Below are positions 23,465-37,413 of a stretch of 64,000 nucleotides of DNA, in pieces. The stretch comes from Neocallimastix lanati (nom. inval.). Lineage: Eukaryota > Neocallimastigomycota > Neocallimastigomycetes > Neocallimastigales > Neocallimastigaceae. How positions within the stretch are numbered: position 1 is the first letter of the stretch; every line of letters begins with the position of its first letter. Under the pieces are notes generated by a model that saw nothing but the letters and a program-made list of their open reading frames with translations, did not search any database and was not told the DNA's origin. The translations under genes were made by a program, and so were the position numbers. The stretch lies in the NCBI GenBank assembly GCA_016946835.1, contig JACVTC010000008.1, positions 189,501-253,500 of the forward strand. Reading direction: 5' to 3'.

Positions 23465-26400
23465 ATGGTCGATACAAAAGAAAAAACAGATGAAAAGGTT
23501 GATGTAAAAAACAAGAAGCAGAAGGAAGAACAAAAGGAGGAGGAATTGGTATTGATTTATTAATTATTAATAATTATATTTCATATATTTTATATTAAAA
23601 TTGAAATGTGTAAAAAATAATAGATATTAATAATTAAGAAATTGAGAGTATTACTATAAATAAATATGAATAAATTGAAATTTATATTTTATATTTATAT
23701 TAACAAAATAATATAATTTTTTGGAGGCTTATGAAAGAAGACATATTATTTTAATAAATAATTTTTTTTTTTTATTTTATAATATTGAGAATTTTATTTA
23801 AATAAAAAATATAATTTTATCTTGATTTGATTAAATATTTTTTCAATGTATGATCCACATTTTATTGATAATTGAATTCATGTTTAATAATTTTTGTTGA
23901 TCAATTAAATGAAAAATTAGAACTTATTTATATTTCAAAATTTCTATATAACTTCTTTATATTATTATTATAATGTTTTATTAATAACATATATATATAT
24001 ATATATTTTTTTTAAAATTTAACATTCATCTAAAACCATATATATATTATATTTTATTTAATAATAATAATCATAATTAGTCTGAAGAAGATCAACAACT
24101 CAAAAATGAACTTGAAATGTTGGTTGAAAGATTAAAGGTAGAATGATAATTATCAATTTAATTCAATATATATAAATTAACAATAAATTATAAAATTTCG
24201 AATGCTTGAAGTATCAATATATAAATAATTTATAAAAATAATAAAACTATTTTGTTGTAATAAATTAAAATTAAAGGAACCTGATACTTCCTTATATAAA
24301 TCTTCTCTTGAAAATTTAAGTACTTTAATCAAAACTTCAACTAGTTCAATGACTTCTGTTCCAAAACCTTTAAAGTTCTTAAGACCTCATTATGAACCAC
24401 TTTGTGAACTTTATGAACAATGGAAAGAAGGGGAAGAAAAAGTAATTATTATATTTCAAAAAAAGTTGCTTTATTGTTACATAATTTTATTCAATAAATT
24501 TTAATATTAAATTGATTTAAAATAATTTAATTATGTTTATTTTTATAGCGTCTTTTAGCTGATGTTTTATCTGTTTTGTCTATGACATATGGTGAAGAAG
24601 ATAAGAGATTAACGTTAAAGTATTATGTTGTTGGTACTAAGAACGCTACTTCTTGGGGTCATGAATATGTTAGGTAGAAAATAATTATTTAAAAGTATTA
24701 TATTTATGTATGAAGTATACCAAAATATTTATATTATTATATAAATGAATTTCCAATTATATATAAAAGACATTTGTCTTCTGAAATTATTCAAGAATAT
24801 AATGCTCGTATGGAAACTGAACAGGATACCTCTGATTTAAAACAATTAGCTCTTGAAATTGTTCCATTCTTTATGAGTCACAATGCAGAAGCTGATGCTT
24901 GTGATCTTTTATTAGAAATTGAATCTCTTGATGAATTAGTCCAATATGTTGATAAAAACACATATGAAAGAGTTTGTCTTTATATTGTTAGGTAATTAAA
25001 AATAAACAACAATTATTAATAGATATCTTTTGAAATAGAATAATATGAGATAAAATAAGTGAATGAATATAATAAATCTATCAACGATAATAATAATTAT
25101 TAATAAATGAAGGAATTATCAAAATAAAATCACATAATATTAAATAAATATCAAATATAAAAAAATAAAGTTTAAAGATTTGATTATCAATAAAAAGAAA
25201 GTGCTTAAATCAATGAATTAAAATATAGATGAATAATAAATATTAATAGATATTAAAATTTATTGTAATTTTTTAATCTTTTTTTCATTACATTAGTTGT
25301 GTTAATTATGTTACACCACCAGATGATATTGTCATTTTAAAGACTGCTCATAAAATTTATCGTAAGATGGAAAAGTTACCACATGCTCTTAATATTGCCA
25401 TTCGTATGAATGATATTGAATTAATGAAAGAAGACTTTGACGCATGTAAGGACCCGTAAGTACATCAATAAATCGAAAATTTTGTACTGATTATAATTTG
25501 TCTAATAAATAAATTAATTAAAAAAAAATCAATATAGAATTGAAAAGAAACAATTGGCTTATTTATTAGCTCGTCAACAAATAAATATTGAAGAAGAAGA
25601 TGAAGAATTAAATGAAATTTTAAATAACACTAAGCTTACTGAAAACTTCATTGCCTTAGCTCGTGATTTAGACGTCATGGAACCAAGAACTCCAGAAGAT
25701 ATTTATAAAAGTCATCTTGAAAATATTCGTAATTATTAATATAAATCTATAATTAAATATTTCAATTTGTGATATATAATTATTGTATATATTTAATTGA
25801 AGTATTTTAATTAATATTTTTTTTTTAATTTTTATTATTGAAATTATTAATTAAAAGGTAAAGATTACAGAAGTGGTAATGTTGATTCTGCTAAACAAAA
25901 TTTAGCTTCTACTTTTGTTAATGCATTTGTTAATGCAGGTTTTGGAACAGATAAATTAATGGTTGATAAGGATGAAGGAAGTTCATGGATTTATAAAAAT
26001 AAGGATAATGGTAATATTTTTTATAAATTTTCATAAATGAATTTTAAATATAATTTAGTTCTTTTTTTTTTTTTTTTTTTTTTGTAATAAATTAATAAAT
26101 TAATTATTTTATTTAATTTAATTTTTATTTTATTATTAATATTTTTTTTTTAAATTTTTAGGTATGACTAGTGCTGCTGCTTCATTAGGTGCCATTTTCT
26201 TATGGAATGTTGAATTAGGTTTAACTGAAATTGATAAATATTTATATATTGAAGATGATAATATAAAGGTAATTATTATTATTTTTAATAATTATCTTGA
26301 AATAACATTATATTTATATTTGTGTTATGTTCTATTTCAATTATATATTAAAATTTTTATTTGTAAAATAGGCTGGTGCTCTTCTTGGTATTGGTATTGT

Positions 26401-28630
26401 TTGCTCAGGTATTCGTAATGAATCTGATCCTGCTCAAGCTTTATTAAGTGAATATATTGAAAGTGATAAAGTTCAATTAAGAATTGCTGCCATTCTTGGG
26501 TAATCATTAAATTTAAATAATAATAATAATAATAACAATACTAATAATGATAATAATAATGATAATAATAATAATGATGATAATAATAATAATAATGATA
26601 ATAATAATGATAATAATAATAATAATGATAATAATAATGATAATAATAATGATAATAATAATGATAATAATAATAGTGAAGATTATAATAATGAAGATAA
26701 TATTAAAAAAAATATTAAATATAATAATGAATAAAAATAATAATAATAACCATACCAACAATAATAATACTAATAGTTAAAATAATAACAATAACAATAA
26801 CAATAATAATCCTAGTTGTTATAATAATAATAATAATAAAAATAAAAGATTATACAATACTTTTATTAAAATATTATTATTTTTTTTTTAAATACATATC
26901 ATTTAAAATAATAGTTTAGGTATAGCTTATGCTGGATCATGTAGAGAAGATATTATGGAATTATTAATTCCAATAGTTTCTGATTCTAAGTTATCAATGG
27001 AACTTTCATCATATGCTGCTTTATCTTTAGGTTTTATTTTTGCTGGTACATGTAATGGTGAAGTAACAAGCACTATATTACAAGCTGTCATGGAAAGAGA
27101 AGATAAAGATCTTAAGGATACTTATGCTCGTTTTATGGGTGTTGGTCTTGCCCTTCTTTACTTAGGAAAGCAAGAAGCTTGTGATGTTGCACTTGAAACT
27201 TTAAAGGTTGTTGAACATCCAATTGGTAAAGAATTTAGTGTTTTAGTTGAAACTTGTGCTTACGCTGGTACTGGTAATGTTTTAAAGGTTCAACAAATGC
27301 TTCATATTCTTAATGATCACCTTGACTCAGAAAAAGAAGATGATAAATTCCAAGCTTATGCTGTCATTGCAATTGCTATGATTGCTATGGGTGAAGATAT
27401 CGGTTCTGAAATGTCTTTAAGAACATTCAGCCATTTAGTAAGTACTACAAATATATATATTATATAATTAAAAATAAAGATAAAATAATGAAATATATAA
27501 ATTTCGTTTAGTAAATATTTATTTAAAACTTTAAATAATAAATTTGTTTAAATATTTAAATATATATTAATTTAATCTAATTTAATTTATAGATGCATTA
27601 TGGTGAATTAGTTATACGTCGTGCTGTTCCATTAGCTATTGGTCTTGTTTGCGCATCAAATCCAGAAGTTAATGTTTTAGATATCCTTAGTAAGTACTCA
27701 CATGATAATGACCAAGAGGTTTCATTAAATGCTATATTCGCAATGGGTTTAGTTGGTGCAGGTACAAATAATGCTAGATTAGCTCAGATGCTAAGGCAAT
27801 TAGCTGCTTACTACCATAAAGATCCAAATAACTTATTTATGGTAAGAATTGCACAAGGTTTAGTTCATATGGGTAAGGGTACTTTAACTATCAATCCATA
27901 TCACTCTGATAGAACTATTTTATCACCAGTTGCTATTTCTGGTTTATTCACAGTATTGATTGCATGCACAGATATTAAGAATAGTAAGTTTTATTTTATT
28001 TAATTTTGTTCTAATTATAATATATATATATAAATGTTAAAGAATTTCAATTTAATAAATTAAATTAGATTGTAATATTTATGATTTTAAATTATTTATA
28101 AATAAATATGATAATAATTAATTATTTCTATATATGTATTTTTTTTTTTTATTATTTTTAATAATAATAAATTATAGTAATATTGGGTAAATCACATTAT
28201 ATATTATATTACTTAATATGTTCAATGTATCCAAGATTCTTAATTACATTAGATGAAAATTTAAATAATCTTACTGTTTCTGTCCGTGTTGGTCAAGCTG
28301 TAGATGTTGTTGGTCAAGCTGGTAGACCAAAGACTATTACTGGTTTCCAAACTCATACTACTCCAGTACTTTTAGGTTATAATGAACGTGCTGAATTAGC
28401 TACAGAAGAATATTTGCCATTAACACCAGTACTTGAAGGATTTGTAATCTTGAAAAAGTAAGATAAATTTTGAATTATTATAATTTTATTTGTATTTTAA
28501 ATTGTTTAATTTTAAAATAAAATATAATATTAATTTTTATATTTTTTTCATTATTATTTTATTTATATTATTTTATTTAATAAATAGGAATCCAGATTAT
28601 GTCGTTGAAGATATGGATATAACACGTTAA
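23465..28630 (+). CDS. RPN1: 26S proteasome regulatory subunit RPN1 (PSMD2)
   Basis: Fourteen exons: 23465-23548, 24081-24137, 24277-24441, 24549-24673, 24770-24991, 25297-25455, 25538-25728, 25858-26010, 26162-26268, 26372-26499, 26915-27437, 27593-27983, 28178-28457, 28588-28630. They join in frame to 875 residues (human PSMD2 is 908). RPN1 is the base subunit of the 19S particle that docks ubiquitin receptors and shuttle factors beside the ATPase ring. The charged N-terminus, [18 protein letters not shown] repeats ([40 protein letters not shown]) and C-terminal [12 protein letters not shown] are all as in the family. The acidic loop after the LLHI-type segment is shorter than in human. All introns are GT-AG. 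The largest, between exons 10 and 11, holds a long trinucleotide array. The protein looks intact. Confidence 0.97.
26517..26840. repeat. AAT/GAT trinucleotide array in RPN1 intron
   Basis: Roughly 320 bp of (AAT)n interspersed with GAT and AAC inside the intron 26500-26914. It reads as open frame in several frames only because it lacks stops. Confidence 0.9.
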
Positions 28631-29945
28631 ATTTAATTGATGTCATTAATTTTATTATAAATAATTTATATATAATAATTTCGAAAATATTATAATAAAA
28701 ATAAAAAATAAAAAATAAAAAATAAAAAATAAAAAATAAAAAATAAAAAATAAAAAATAAAAAATAAAAAATAAAAAAAAAAAAAGGAAAATAATAAAAC
28801 AATTAATTTATTATTATTTATATTTCTTTTATATTTATATATATATATAAATATTCGGATATTAAAAATAAAAATAAGTAATCATAATATTTTACAGTTA
28901 GTAGTAACGCTAAACTTTGTAATAGTAATCATCATAATAACAAAAAAGTAAAAAACCAATGAATAAATATGAATTAAAAGAAAAATAAATTAATAAATAA
29001 ATAAATAAAAGATGAAAAAATAATAATAAAAAAAAAATAAAAATAAAAAATAAAAATAAAAAAATAAAAATAAAAAAAAAAAAAAAAAAAGAAATTAAAG
29101 AAAAAATATTTATATTTATATTATTTTTATTTTTCTTTCTTTTTTAAAGAAATTTACTTTAAATAATTAAAATAAAATAAAAAATAAAAAAATAATAAAA
29201 TAAAAAAATTGCATAAAGAATGTAATATTAATTTAAATATTAAAATTAATAAATAATAATAACAATAATTAAATGAAAATATAAATAAATGATATAATAA
29301 TAAAAGGTGTCCCTTTTGTCCCTTTTAGAGTTGATAGTATTCATAAAATTTCTAAAAATATTTTATTTTTTTAAACAATACTACATTTTTAAATAATATT
29401 TTATTAAACTTTTAATTAATATAAAGAATATTTTTTATTAAAGAATATATTATTATTTTTAAAAATATTAAAGAGTTTTTTTTATATAAAAATAAAAAAA
29501 AAAATTCTTTAATCCAAATATGACATTATTTATTAAAATTATTTATTTATTAATTTATTTATTAATTTATTTATTAATAATTTATGAAACTATATTTATA
29601 AATGCAACACTTTTCAAATAAATTTATGTTTTTATTATAATATATATATTTATAATTTATATTAATTCATTCATATCTATAATATTTAATAAATAAATAA
29701 ATAAATAATTAAGTATTATTATAATTTTATAAAATGAATGAATGAATAATATGATTCAAAAATAAATATATAGTATTAACCTTTGAATTTTTATGGGAAA
29801 AATATTCAACGAGAAGCTGTAATATAATATAAATTTTTTCCATCTCAGGGTCGTATCACATTCTATCTCATATACTTTTTTTAATTTTTTAATACAATTT
29901 TGATATTTAATATCCTTTGTACTTTTTTATAAAAAATAATTAATT
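28631..29945. other. Intergenic region with simple repeats
   Basis: Downstream of RPN1. Contains a 7-bp (TAAAAAA)n array at about 28697-28775, poly(A)-rich blocks near 29020-29090 and otherwise featureless AT-rich DNA. Confidence 0.6.
28697..28775. repeat. TAAAAAA 7-bp tandem repeat
   Basis: About eleven copies of AATAAAA/TAAAAAA, 65 bp after the RPN1 stop codon. Confidence 0.9.
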
Positions 29946-29949
29946 TTTA

Positions 29950-30900
29950 TTAATATTTCTTTAGATTTTTAACCAATAAGAAAGTATCTTTCTAGTTTAA
30001 AAACTGGTATTATAGTTTCCTTTGTCCCTAGTTCAATTCATTACTATGAACTTTTTTTTAGTATCAAATAAAAAGAACACTGAAAAAGCTCAAAATGCTT
30101 TTTGGTCGAGGTTTGTTTTGGAATTTTTGGTTTAAAAATAAGACTTTCAATACCATAATTTATAATATCTCAAAGGAACTATTTATTATAAAACCTTATA
30201 TAAAAAGCAAAACAGTATCAGAAGATTGTCCAACATGCTGTCCTTGTTGTAGTGAGAATATCATCATACCTAGTTTTACACATTGGATACTTTTATGCCC
30301 TAAATTTAAATAATTTAGACAACAACTCATTCAATTTGTTAATGAAATTTCTATTAATTTTTCTCTGATTGTTAATAAGAAATCATTAAGCATTCCTAAT
30401 TTTCAAAAAGGAAGATTTTGATGATAGTATTAATTTATAAGTATTATGTTTCCTTCTTGGCGGAAATACAATATATGAAATCTTAAAGATCGGCTCCCTA
30501 GAAAGAAGATATTTTATTAATAATCTCTTTTAATCACCTTCGATAAAGTCTTTTTTCCAAATTTCATATTTTGTGGGATATACGAAATTCCTTACTAATG
30601 TTATGCCTATTGTGATTAGCGACTTTTACACTATAATATTAGACCAACCGTTGTCAAAAGCGTCTACATCAGAACGGTAAAGTGAAAAAGAAACTCTGAT
30701 ACAGATTCTAATGATAATTTTTATTCACATGGAGTAATCGATGAATAGGAAGAGTTGGAGGCTATTTCATTTCTTCCTTGGAACTCAAGAAATAGTTTTT
30801 TTTAATATTAATGTAAAATATTTCATGTATTTTATTTTCATGTATTTTTTTTTTAATAAACATTATTAAATAAAGTTTATTCCTTATTTTCATTAAAAAG
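29950..30900 (+). mobile_element. Old 5'-truncated LINE fragment
   Basis: Matches the 3' third of the LINE at low identity. It starts with a FRFLTNKK segment (compare FRFLINKS), then RGLFWNFWFKNKTF ... YNISKEL, then jumps to SEDCPTCCPCC and HWILLCP (the zinc cluster). It ends with a 3' UTR containing TAAATAAAGTTTATTCC. The segment between YNISKEL and the zinc cluster is deleted relative to the intact copy, and several stops are present. It is much older than the 19576 copy and may represent another subfamily. No clear poly(A) tail. Confidence 0.82.
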
Positions 30901-31620
30901 AAAAAAATTTAATCTTTTTTTTTTTTTTTTTTTTAACTAAGTTACACGTTACACATTAATAATTAATAATAAATAATAAATAATTGAATAATTAATAATA
31001 AAAAATTTAATTAAATAATTAAAATTGACCAAAAAAATATAAAATAGAGTAAATTTATAATTTAATAATTATTATAATTTAATTATTTTAATAAAATTTA
31101 AAAGTCAATATACATTTCAAATAAATTTATTATTGAGGAGTATTACAAAATTATCAAAATTAATAAGTTTAAAACCAAAGAAATAAATAGTTTATTTATA
31201 TTTATATTCAATTCAGAAATAATTATAGTTTATTTTTATATTTAACTTTTATATAACATATTTGTAGTATTTTAATAATGCTGCTGATAAATGTATTCCA
31301 GAATTAAAAAATTATTATTTGTATTGGAAAATGCTTGATGATTATCTAAACTAATAATAAATAATAAAGTTTGTCAATCTAAATTACGTTCTTTATTTTT
31401 TTTTTTAATGTCCGATATCGTAAGAATTTCTTATCCTTCTTATATAATATATGATCTTTAGATTTATTCATATTACAGCTACATTTTTAGATTTAGTATA
31501 TTATATTGACACAATACTTTTTAAAGAGTTTATATTGTGTGCTCTTAAAATAAGCTATGATATTAATATTTTAATATATGTAATTTAAATAATTCCTTAA
31601 AGGTATATATATTATAAAAA
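30901..31620. other. AT-rich intergenic region
   Basis: No gene or element recognised. Confidence 0.55.
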
Positions 31621-32007
31621 AAATACATAGACACACACATAATGAATACCCATCTCTCATTAGTTCCCCAACAGTTATTACTGTAGGAACGATGATATAT
31701 GACATACCAGTACATCGTCACCTCTAACAACACGTCTGCCGGGAGCTGAGTTCCCTGTGCCTTCCTACATATATCTCCATTGACCACAAACAATCGGAAC
31801 GGGAACCATTCACTCCCCCCAGTGGGTATAATTATTGACACCTAATTTCAATAGAATTAACTGGAAACATCATCAAGGCCTATGCTTAACTTGTAGCGAA
31901 GTATCAAGGTTGAGTAAATAGTCAGCCAAGGGAAAGCCTTTTGGATACCACTGTGGTTGCATGACACCTCAGAATAGAAAACCTTAATGGTAACCCCTAG
32001 TATTCCA
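31621..32007 (-). mobile_element. SINE copy, diverged, head truncated
   Basis: The reverse complement aligns over about 350 bp with the element at 50624-51044. Shared blocks include AAGGCTTTCCCT, a TAAGCATAG(A/G)CCTTGATGAT-type block, ACCCACT-GGG-GGAGT-AATGGTTCC, AGATATATGTAGGAA, CTCCSGGCAG and the tail GAGATGGGTA...GTCTATG. The left side of the SINE head (box B) is missing or diverged here. Composition is far GC-richer than the flanks. No target duplication was identified. Its tail hairpin (31640-31662) keeps pairing through compensatory changes. Confidence 0.8.
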
Positions 32008-32416
32008 TTTATTTAAGTTCTTTTTATTAAAAGGTTTAATAGTATAATCCAATATTTTTATATTAATCAAGAAAAACTTTAGATTATTGTTATTAAAATA
32101 AAATATTATTATAATATATAAAAAAGGTAAATTATATAAAACATACAATTATATTCAAATTACATAAATAAATAACCATAGTAAATAAAATAAAATAAAA
32201 GTTAAGGATATCAAGATAATATGAAGCGTATTATATTTAAATATTATATTTTATAATAACTTAAATCAAAAAATTAATAATAAATTACTTTTTCTAATAA
32301 ATATTAAAAAATTATATTAAATCAAAAATTAATAATAAATTACTGTTTCTAGTGAATATTAAAATATTATCAATTTTTCATTTTCTTTAATTAAAAAATT
32401 AAGAGAAAAAAAAAAA

Positions 32417-32447
<31 letters not shown>

Positions 32448-32697
32448 TAATATATAAATAAATAAAAAAAAAATTATTTAATCTTTATATATTTTTTTTA
32501 AAAAAGAAATTTAAATATTTATTTTTAAAATTTCTTTTATAAAAATAAATATATAAAATAAAAAATAAATTAATTAAATATATATATAAAAAAAAAATAA
32601 ATACATTAGAAAGAAAGAATTATTAATGATATAATAAATTAAATAAAAAATAAAATAATTAAATTATATTCTATATAAATAAGTCATCACATAAATT

Positions 32698-32745
<48 letters not shown>

Positions 32746-32756
32746 AAAAAGAAAAA
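32008..32756. other. Intergenic / 5' leader with long poly(A)
   Basis: AT-rich, no gene seen. An uninterrupted poly(A) run of about 43 nt (around 32700-32743) ends 14 bases before the ATG of the next gene. Confidence 0.6.
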
Positions 32757-34024
32757 ATGATAAAATCATATTTCAATAAAATATTTATTCTTTTTATCAT
32801 ATCTTTATTTTTAAATAATGTACAATGTAAAGATGAGGAACAAACTAAAGAATCAATAATACCTGAGAATGAACAGTTACCTCCATCAAATTCAACTTCA
32901 AATGAAAAACAAATTACTTATTATGAAACCAATTTTTTAATTAGTAATATTATAAATCTTAAGAAAACAGCGTAAGTAATAATTTTTTAATAAGCTATAG
33001 ATAAACAGATTTTATATATATGTATATTTAAATCATAAATTTTATAGGTTTTAATTTTCATATTTTATTTTTTTATTTAAATAATATTTATAAAATGCAT
33101 TTTACTTTAATTTCACTTCTTTATATATATTTATAATTAATATGTATAATATGGGAATTATCACCTCATAAAATTCAATATATCATAAAATTCAATATAT
33201 CATAAAATTCAATATATCATAAAATTCAATATATCATAAAATTCAATATATCATAAAATTCAATATATGTAATTAATAATTATAATAAATTATAATAAAT
33301 AAGTAAAACTTGTTCATCTCTTGAAGAATGTCCAATTTATGCTTCTAGTTGTTCTCCATCTTGTATAAGTGGTTATTTTAATGGAAAATATGATACAAAA
33401 TGCACAACATATAATATTTGCAATTTTGAATTTAAATGTCGTGCCAATTATCCTTGTCTTATTAAATTTAATAGTACTTCTGAATATGAAACAGTAAAAG
33501 CACGTTATCAACAACAACAACAAAATTCAAATAAAACTTCTGAAATTCCTTTCTTTAATGAGGAATTTATGTTAGGAAATCAAGTCAATGTTGATATGAA
33601 TTCATGTTATATGGATACTAATAATAATAAAAGAACATATGAATGTTCTTCAAAACCTTGTAAATCCAATGATGATTGTTATTCAAGAAGTTGTGATGAA
33701 GAAAAAGGTCGTTGTAAAAGAAACGACAAAATAAAAGAATATTATTGTAAACCATTTAATGGAACTATAGATTGTAAATTAGATAACCAACAAAGTTGTA
33801 AAACTAATAGTGATTGTGCAAGTGGAGTATGTGATTATATTGGTATATGTTTAGGCAATTATAATGAAGATAGTGTTAAAACATATAAAGTTGAGGTAAT
33901 CAATTTTTATATATTAATAGGATTTATTTTTACGACAATATTAATTGTCTTTCTTTGTAGCTGCTATTGTTCAAGGAGTAATAAAAAAAGTAACGGTAGA
34001 AAAAACCGTCGTCTTGAAGATTAA
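32757..34024 (+). CDS. Cys-rich single-pass surface protein (unknown function)
   Basis: Two exons, 32757-32971 and 33304-34024, join in frame to 311 residues. Residues 1-24 form a signal peptide (FILFIISLFLNNVQC). The ectodomain has Asn-linked glycosylation sites and many Cys, including two related modules, CKSNDDCYSRSCDEEKGRC and CKTNSDCASGVCDYIGIC, with a C-x5-C-x4-C spacing seen in small disulfide domains. One transmembrane segment (FYILIGFIFTTILIVFL, about 268-292) precedes a CSCYCS cluster that could be palmitoylated, and then a basic tail. It is probably a type I plasma-membrane or cell-wall-facing protein. I do not recognise a named family. A 17-bp tandem repeat fills part of the intron. 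Confidence 0.85.
33167..33268. repeat. 17-bp tandem repeat (x6) in intron
   Basis: Six perfect copies of CATAAAATTCAATATAT within the intron 32972-33303. Confidence 0.95.
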
Positions 34025-34450
34025 ATAAAAATTTAAATTAATTAAATTATAAATCTTTTTAAGTAATTAAGATATTATTAATATGAATATTTCATTAATA
34101 AGAAATTACAATACTATTAATAGACATATTTCATTAATAAGTAATATAAGTAATTACAATATTATTAGTATATATTTCATTAATGACATTTTAAATTTTA
34201 AAAAGAATAAATAGAATAAAGAAAAATCAAAATCAAAATATAATATAAATAATATATTCAATAATTGTAATAATATTATAATTAAAAATTAGATTTGAAA
34301 ATTCATATCAATAAATATATAATAAATAAAAATTAATTAAATGTAAAGTTAATAATATTTAAATTTTAATTTTTATATTATTTTTAATTGGTAATATAAA
34401 ATCAGTATTATTAATTATACATTTTAAATAAAATTTTTGAGAAATATTAA

Positions 34451-34483
<33 letters not shown>

Positions 34484-34528
34484 CAATTTTTCAACTTAAT
34501 TTTAAATAATATTAAATCAAAATGTATG

Positions 34529-34578
<50 letters not shown>

Positions 34579-37413
34579 CTGTTATAATATATTTTGTATA
34601 TATTTATTTTTTTTATTTAAATAAAAACTGAATAAAGTAAAGCAACATTAGTACATAAAAAATAAAAATAAAATTAAAATAGAATAAATAATGAATAAAG
34701 TGTTTTTGTTATTATTACAGATTTAATAAAATTCTTAAATAATGAATTATTTTCCAAAAAATTTATTAGTGATGAAAGAAAATAAAATCATTATTAACTA
34801 CAGCTTCAATTTTTTTTTTTTTTATATTGATTAATTTTTTCATAGTATCAATAAAAATGGTCAAATTAATGTTATATATTCACTACATTGAAATTATTTA
34901 TTATTCATCGTAATATTAATACCCCACAATATACCACTTTATTATTACAAAACAGCTTTAATAATATTAATAGATAAAAAGTTTCAATTTACTGAATGAA
35001 TTATTAATAATACAAATATTAATTCCGTGTTTTTTTTTGTAATATTAAGAATATTAATGCAATTAATAATTAAATAAATTAATAATGATGAAAGTTCGTA
35101 ATAATTGCGGCTATTAAAAAAAAAGATTTATTATTTTCATTTGAATCTTTTGAATCATATATATCAGGAATCATGATATAAAAATAACAAAAATAAATAC
35201 ATTTATTTTTTAAATTTGATTATTTTATTATAACTTAATTTAATTTATTATTGATTAGCTCATTTTTATTTATTTATTTATTTTATTTTTTACATTTTTT
35301 ATTTTTATTTTAAATTATTTACTATTTAAGATAAATATTTTTCTAAATTTTTTATTTGTTTTAATATTTTAATTAGTTATAATATTATATTTTAAATAAA
35401 AATATTAAAAATAATATATAAAAAGAAGAAATATTACTTTATATCTAATTCTTTACATATTATTATTTCTACTATTCTTATATCAAATATATTTTATTTT
35501 ACAAATTTAAGAAATAAATTTTTTTAATTCATATTTTAATTTATAAAATTGAATTAAATAAAAAAAAACTTATTTTCTTTGGTTTTTTGAATACTAGACG
35601 AATGCTAATTCTTTTATTAAATTAAATTGTTTTTTATATTTATTTCTATTTAAAATAATAATTTTATTATTATTTTTTATTAAAATTATATTTATATTAT
35701 TAATTATAAAATAAATTCTTTAATTCTCATTTTATTTTATATAAATAGAATTAAAATTAAAACTTATTTTTTTTTCTTTCATTTTGAAAAGAATTCAAAA
35801 CTTTAATAAAAAAAAATAGTAAAATAATTTTTTTAAAAAAAGAAATGATTGCTGAATTCGTCTAAATTTCATAGATAATTTTTGATTTGTTTTCTTTTTA
35901 ATTTAGAATATTCGAATTACATTAGGCTCATCAATGGATTTTGTTGATTTGACACTAGACAGCATTTTAAAACTTATAATTTTTTTAATTGCAGAAAAAC
36001 TGTCTAAATTAAGTCATGGCTTTCAAATTTAAATTCAATAAGATATTAGCAGAAAAAGATTGCAGTAACTGTCTAACGCAAGACAGGGGTTTTGCTTTCA
36101 TTAAAATTTCATTTTTATTTAAAATTTGTTGATAAAAAATAAATACCTGATTTATTTTTAAAGCAAAAATCAAATAAAAATATAGAATAGAATCCAATTC
36201 CATGGTAGTAAATATTTCCACTTTTCTTCTTTTTCTTTTAATTCATTTCCAATGGTTTTTAAAGATTCCACTGATGAGACTTTTAATTATTTTATTTACA
36301 ATAGGATTACTTTAATAAATGTTTTTTCCTTTTTTTTACACTTGATTAGAAAATTTTTTTTCTTAATTCTTCTTTATTCTAATTATAAAAGAAATTTAAT
36401 TTTTTGATAAATTAAATAACTTTTCTAATTTTTTAAAAGTCTGAAGTTCAAAAAATTTGAAAATATTTTGTTCTTTTATACTTTTTTTTCTAATAATCTT
36501 TTTATTAAAATAAAATATATAATATAAACAAAATGTTTATGTCTATTAATTACAAATATAAATATTAAATAAGAGTTTTATTATTAGTGGTAGAGTAAAT
36601 ATTTTCATATAATAAATATTTATTAAAAAAAAAATATTAATTAAAAACATTTGGTGGTATAGTTTAGTAATATCTCTATTTATTTTATGGAATTATTAAT
36701 TATTTATTTATAAAAAATATTTAATAGTAAAATTATAATAAATATTTAATAAATTTTTAATTTCATTTTTTCATTTTTTTATATGTACAATTTTTTTTTT
36801 TACTAAAACATCAGTTAATAAATTCAACACCATAATTAAGAAAAATTTTACTTAAATACAATAAACCTTTTTTTTTTTTTAAAAAAAATATATATATATA
36901 TATATATATATTTATAAATTATAAGTTTCTATATAAAAATATTAATAAAACTTCAATAATTTTTATTTTTATTAATTATTATTATTATTTATAAATCTCC
37001 AAAAACTACTTAATTAAAATTATTAATTGATTACTAATTAAAGATTAACTTTTTTTTTAATAGCTATACATATAGCTATACATATTTACAAATTAAGTTT
37101 GTTTTGTTTTAATTTATTAATTTATTTATTTAGATAATTATTAGTTTTTTTTTATATTAAATTATTTTAATTCATTTTATTTTATTTTATTTTACTACAA
37201 TTTTATTTTATTTCTACATTATGATAATATGATAATTAATACAAAGATTTTATTAAAAATAAAAAAAAAAAATAAAATAAAAAAATTCATTATTAAATTA
37301 TTCATTCATTTTTTTTATTATTATTATTAATTATTATTTTTATTTATTTATTTATTTATTATGAATTATTATTATGAATTATTATTATGAATTATTATAT
37401 AGAAGAAAACTTA
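34025..37413. other. Long AT-rich intergenic region
   Basis: Contains poly(T) runs near 34456-34483 and 34531-34572 and TA-dinucleotide stretches near 36890. A patch at about 35850-36240 has less biased composition (e.g. GACACTAGACAGCATTTTAAAAC) and could be a worn-out element or gene, but no frame or family could be supported. Confidence 0.5.

Noticed and set aside
26513-26780. Poly-Ile/Met reading frames on both strands
   Set aside because: Trinucleotide array inside an RPN1 intron, bounded by splice sites that join conserved protein sequence.
31563-31841. 92-residue minus-strand ORF with Trp/Cys-rich sequence
   Set aside because: Lies inside the SINE; the homologous copy at 50.6 kb does not conserve the frame.
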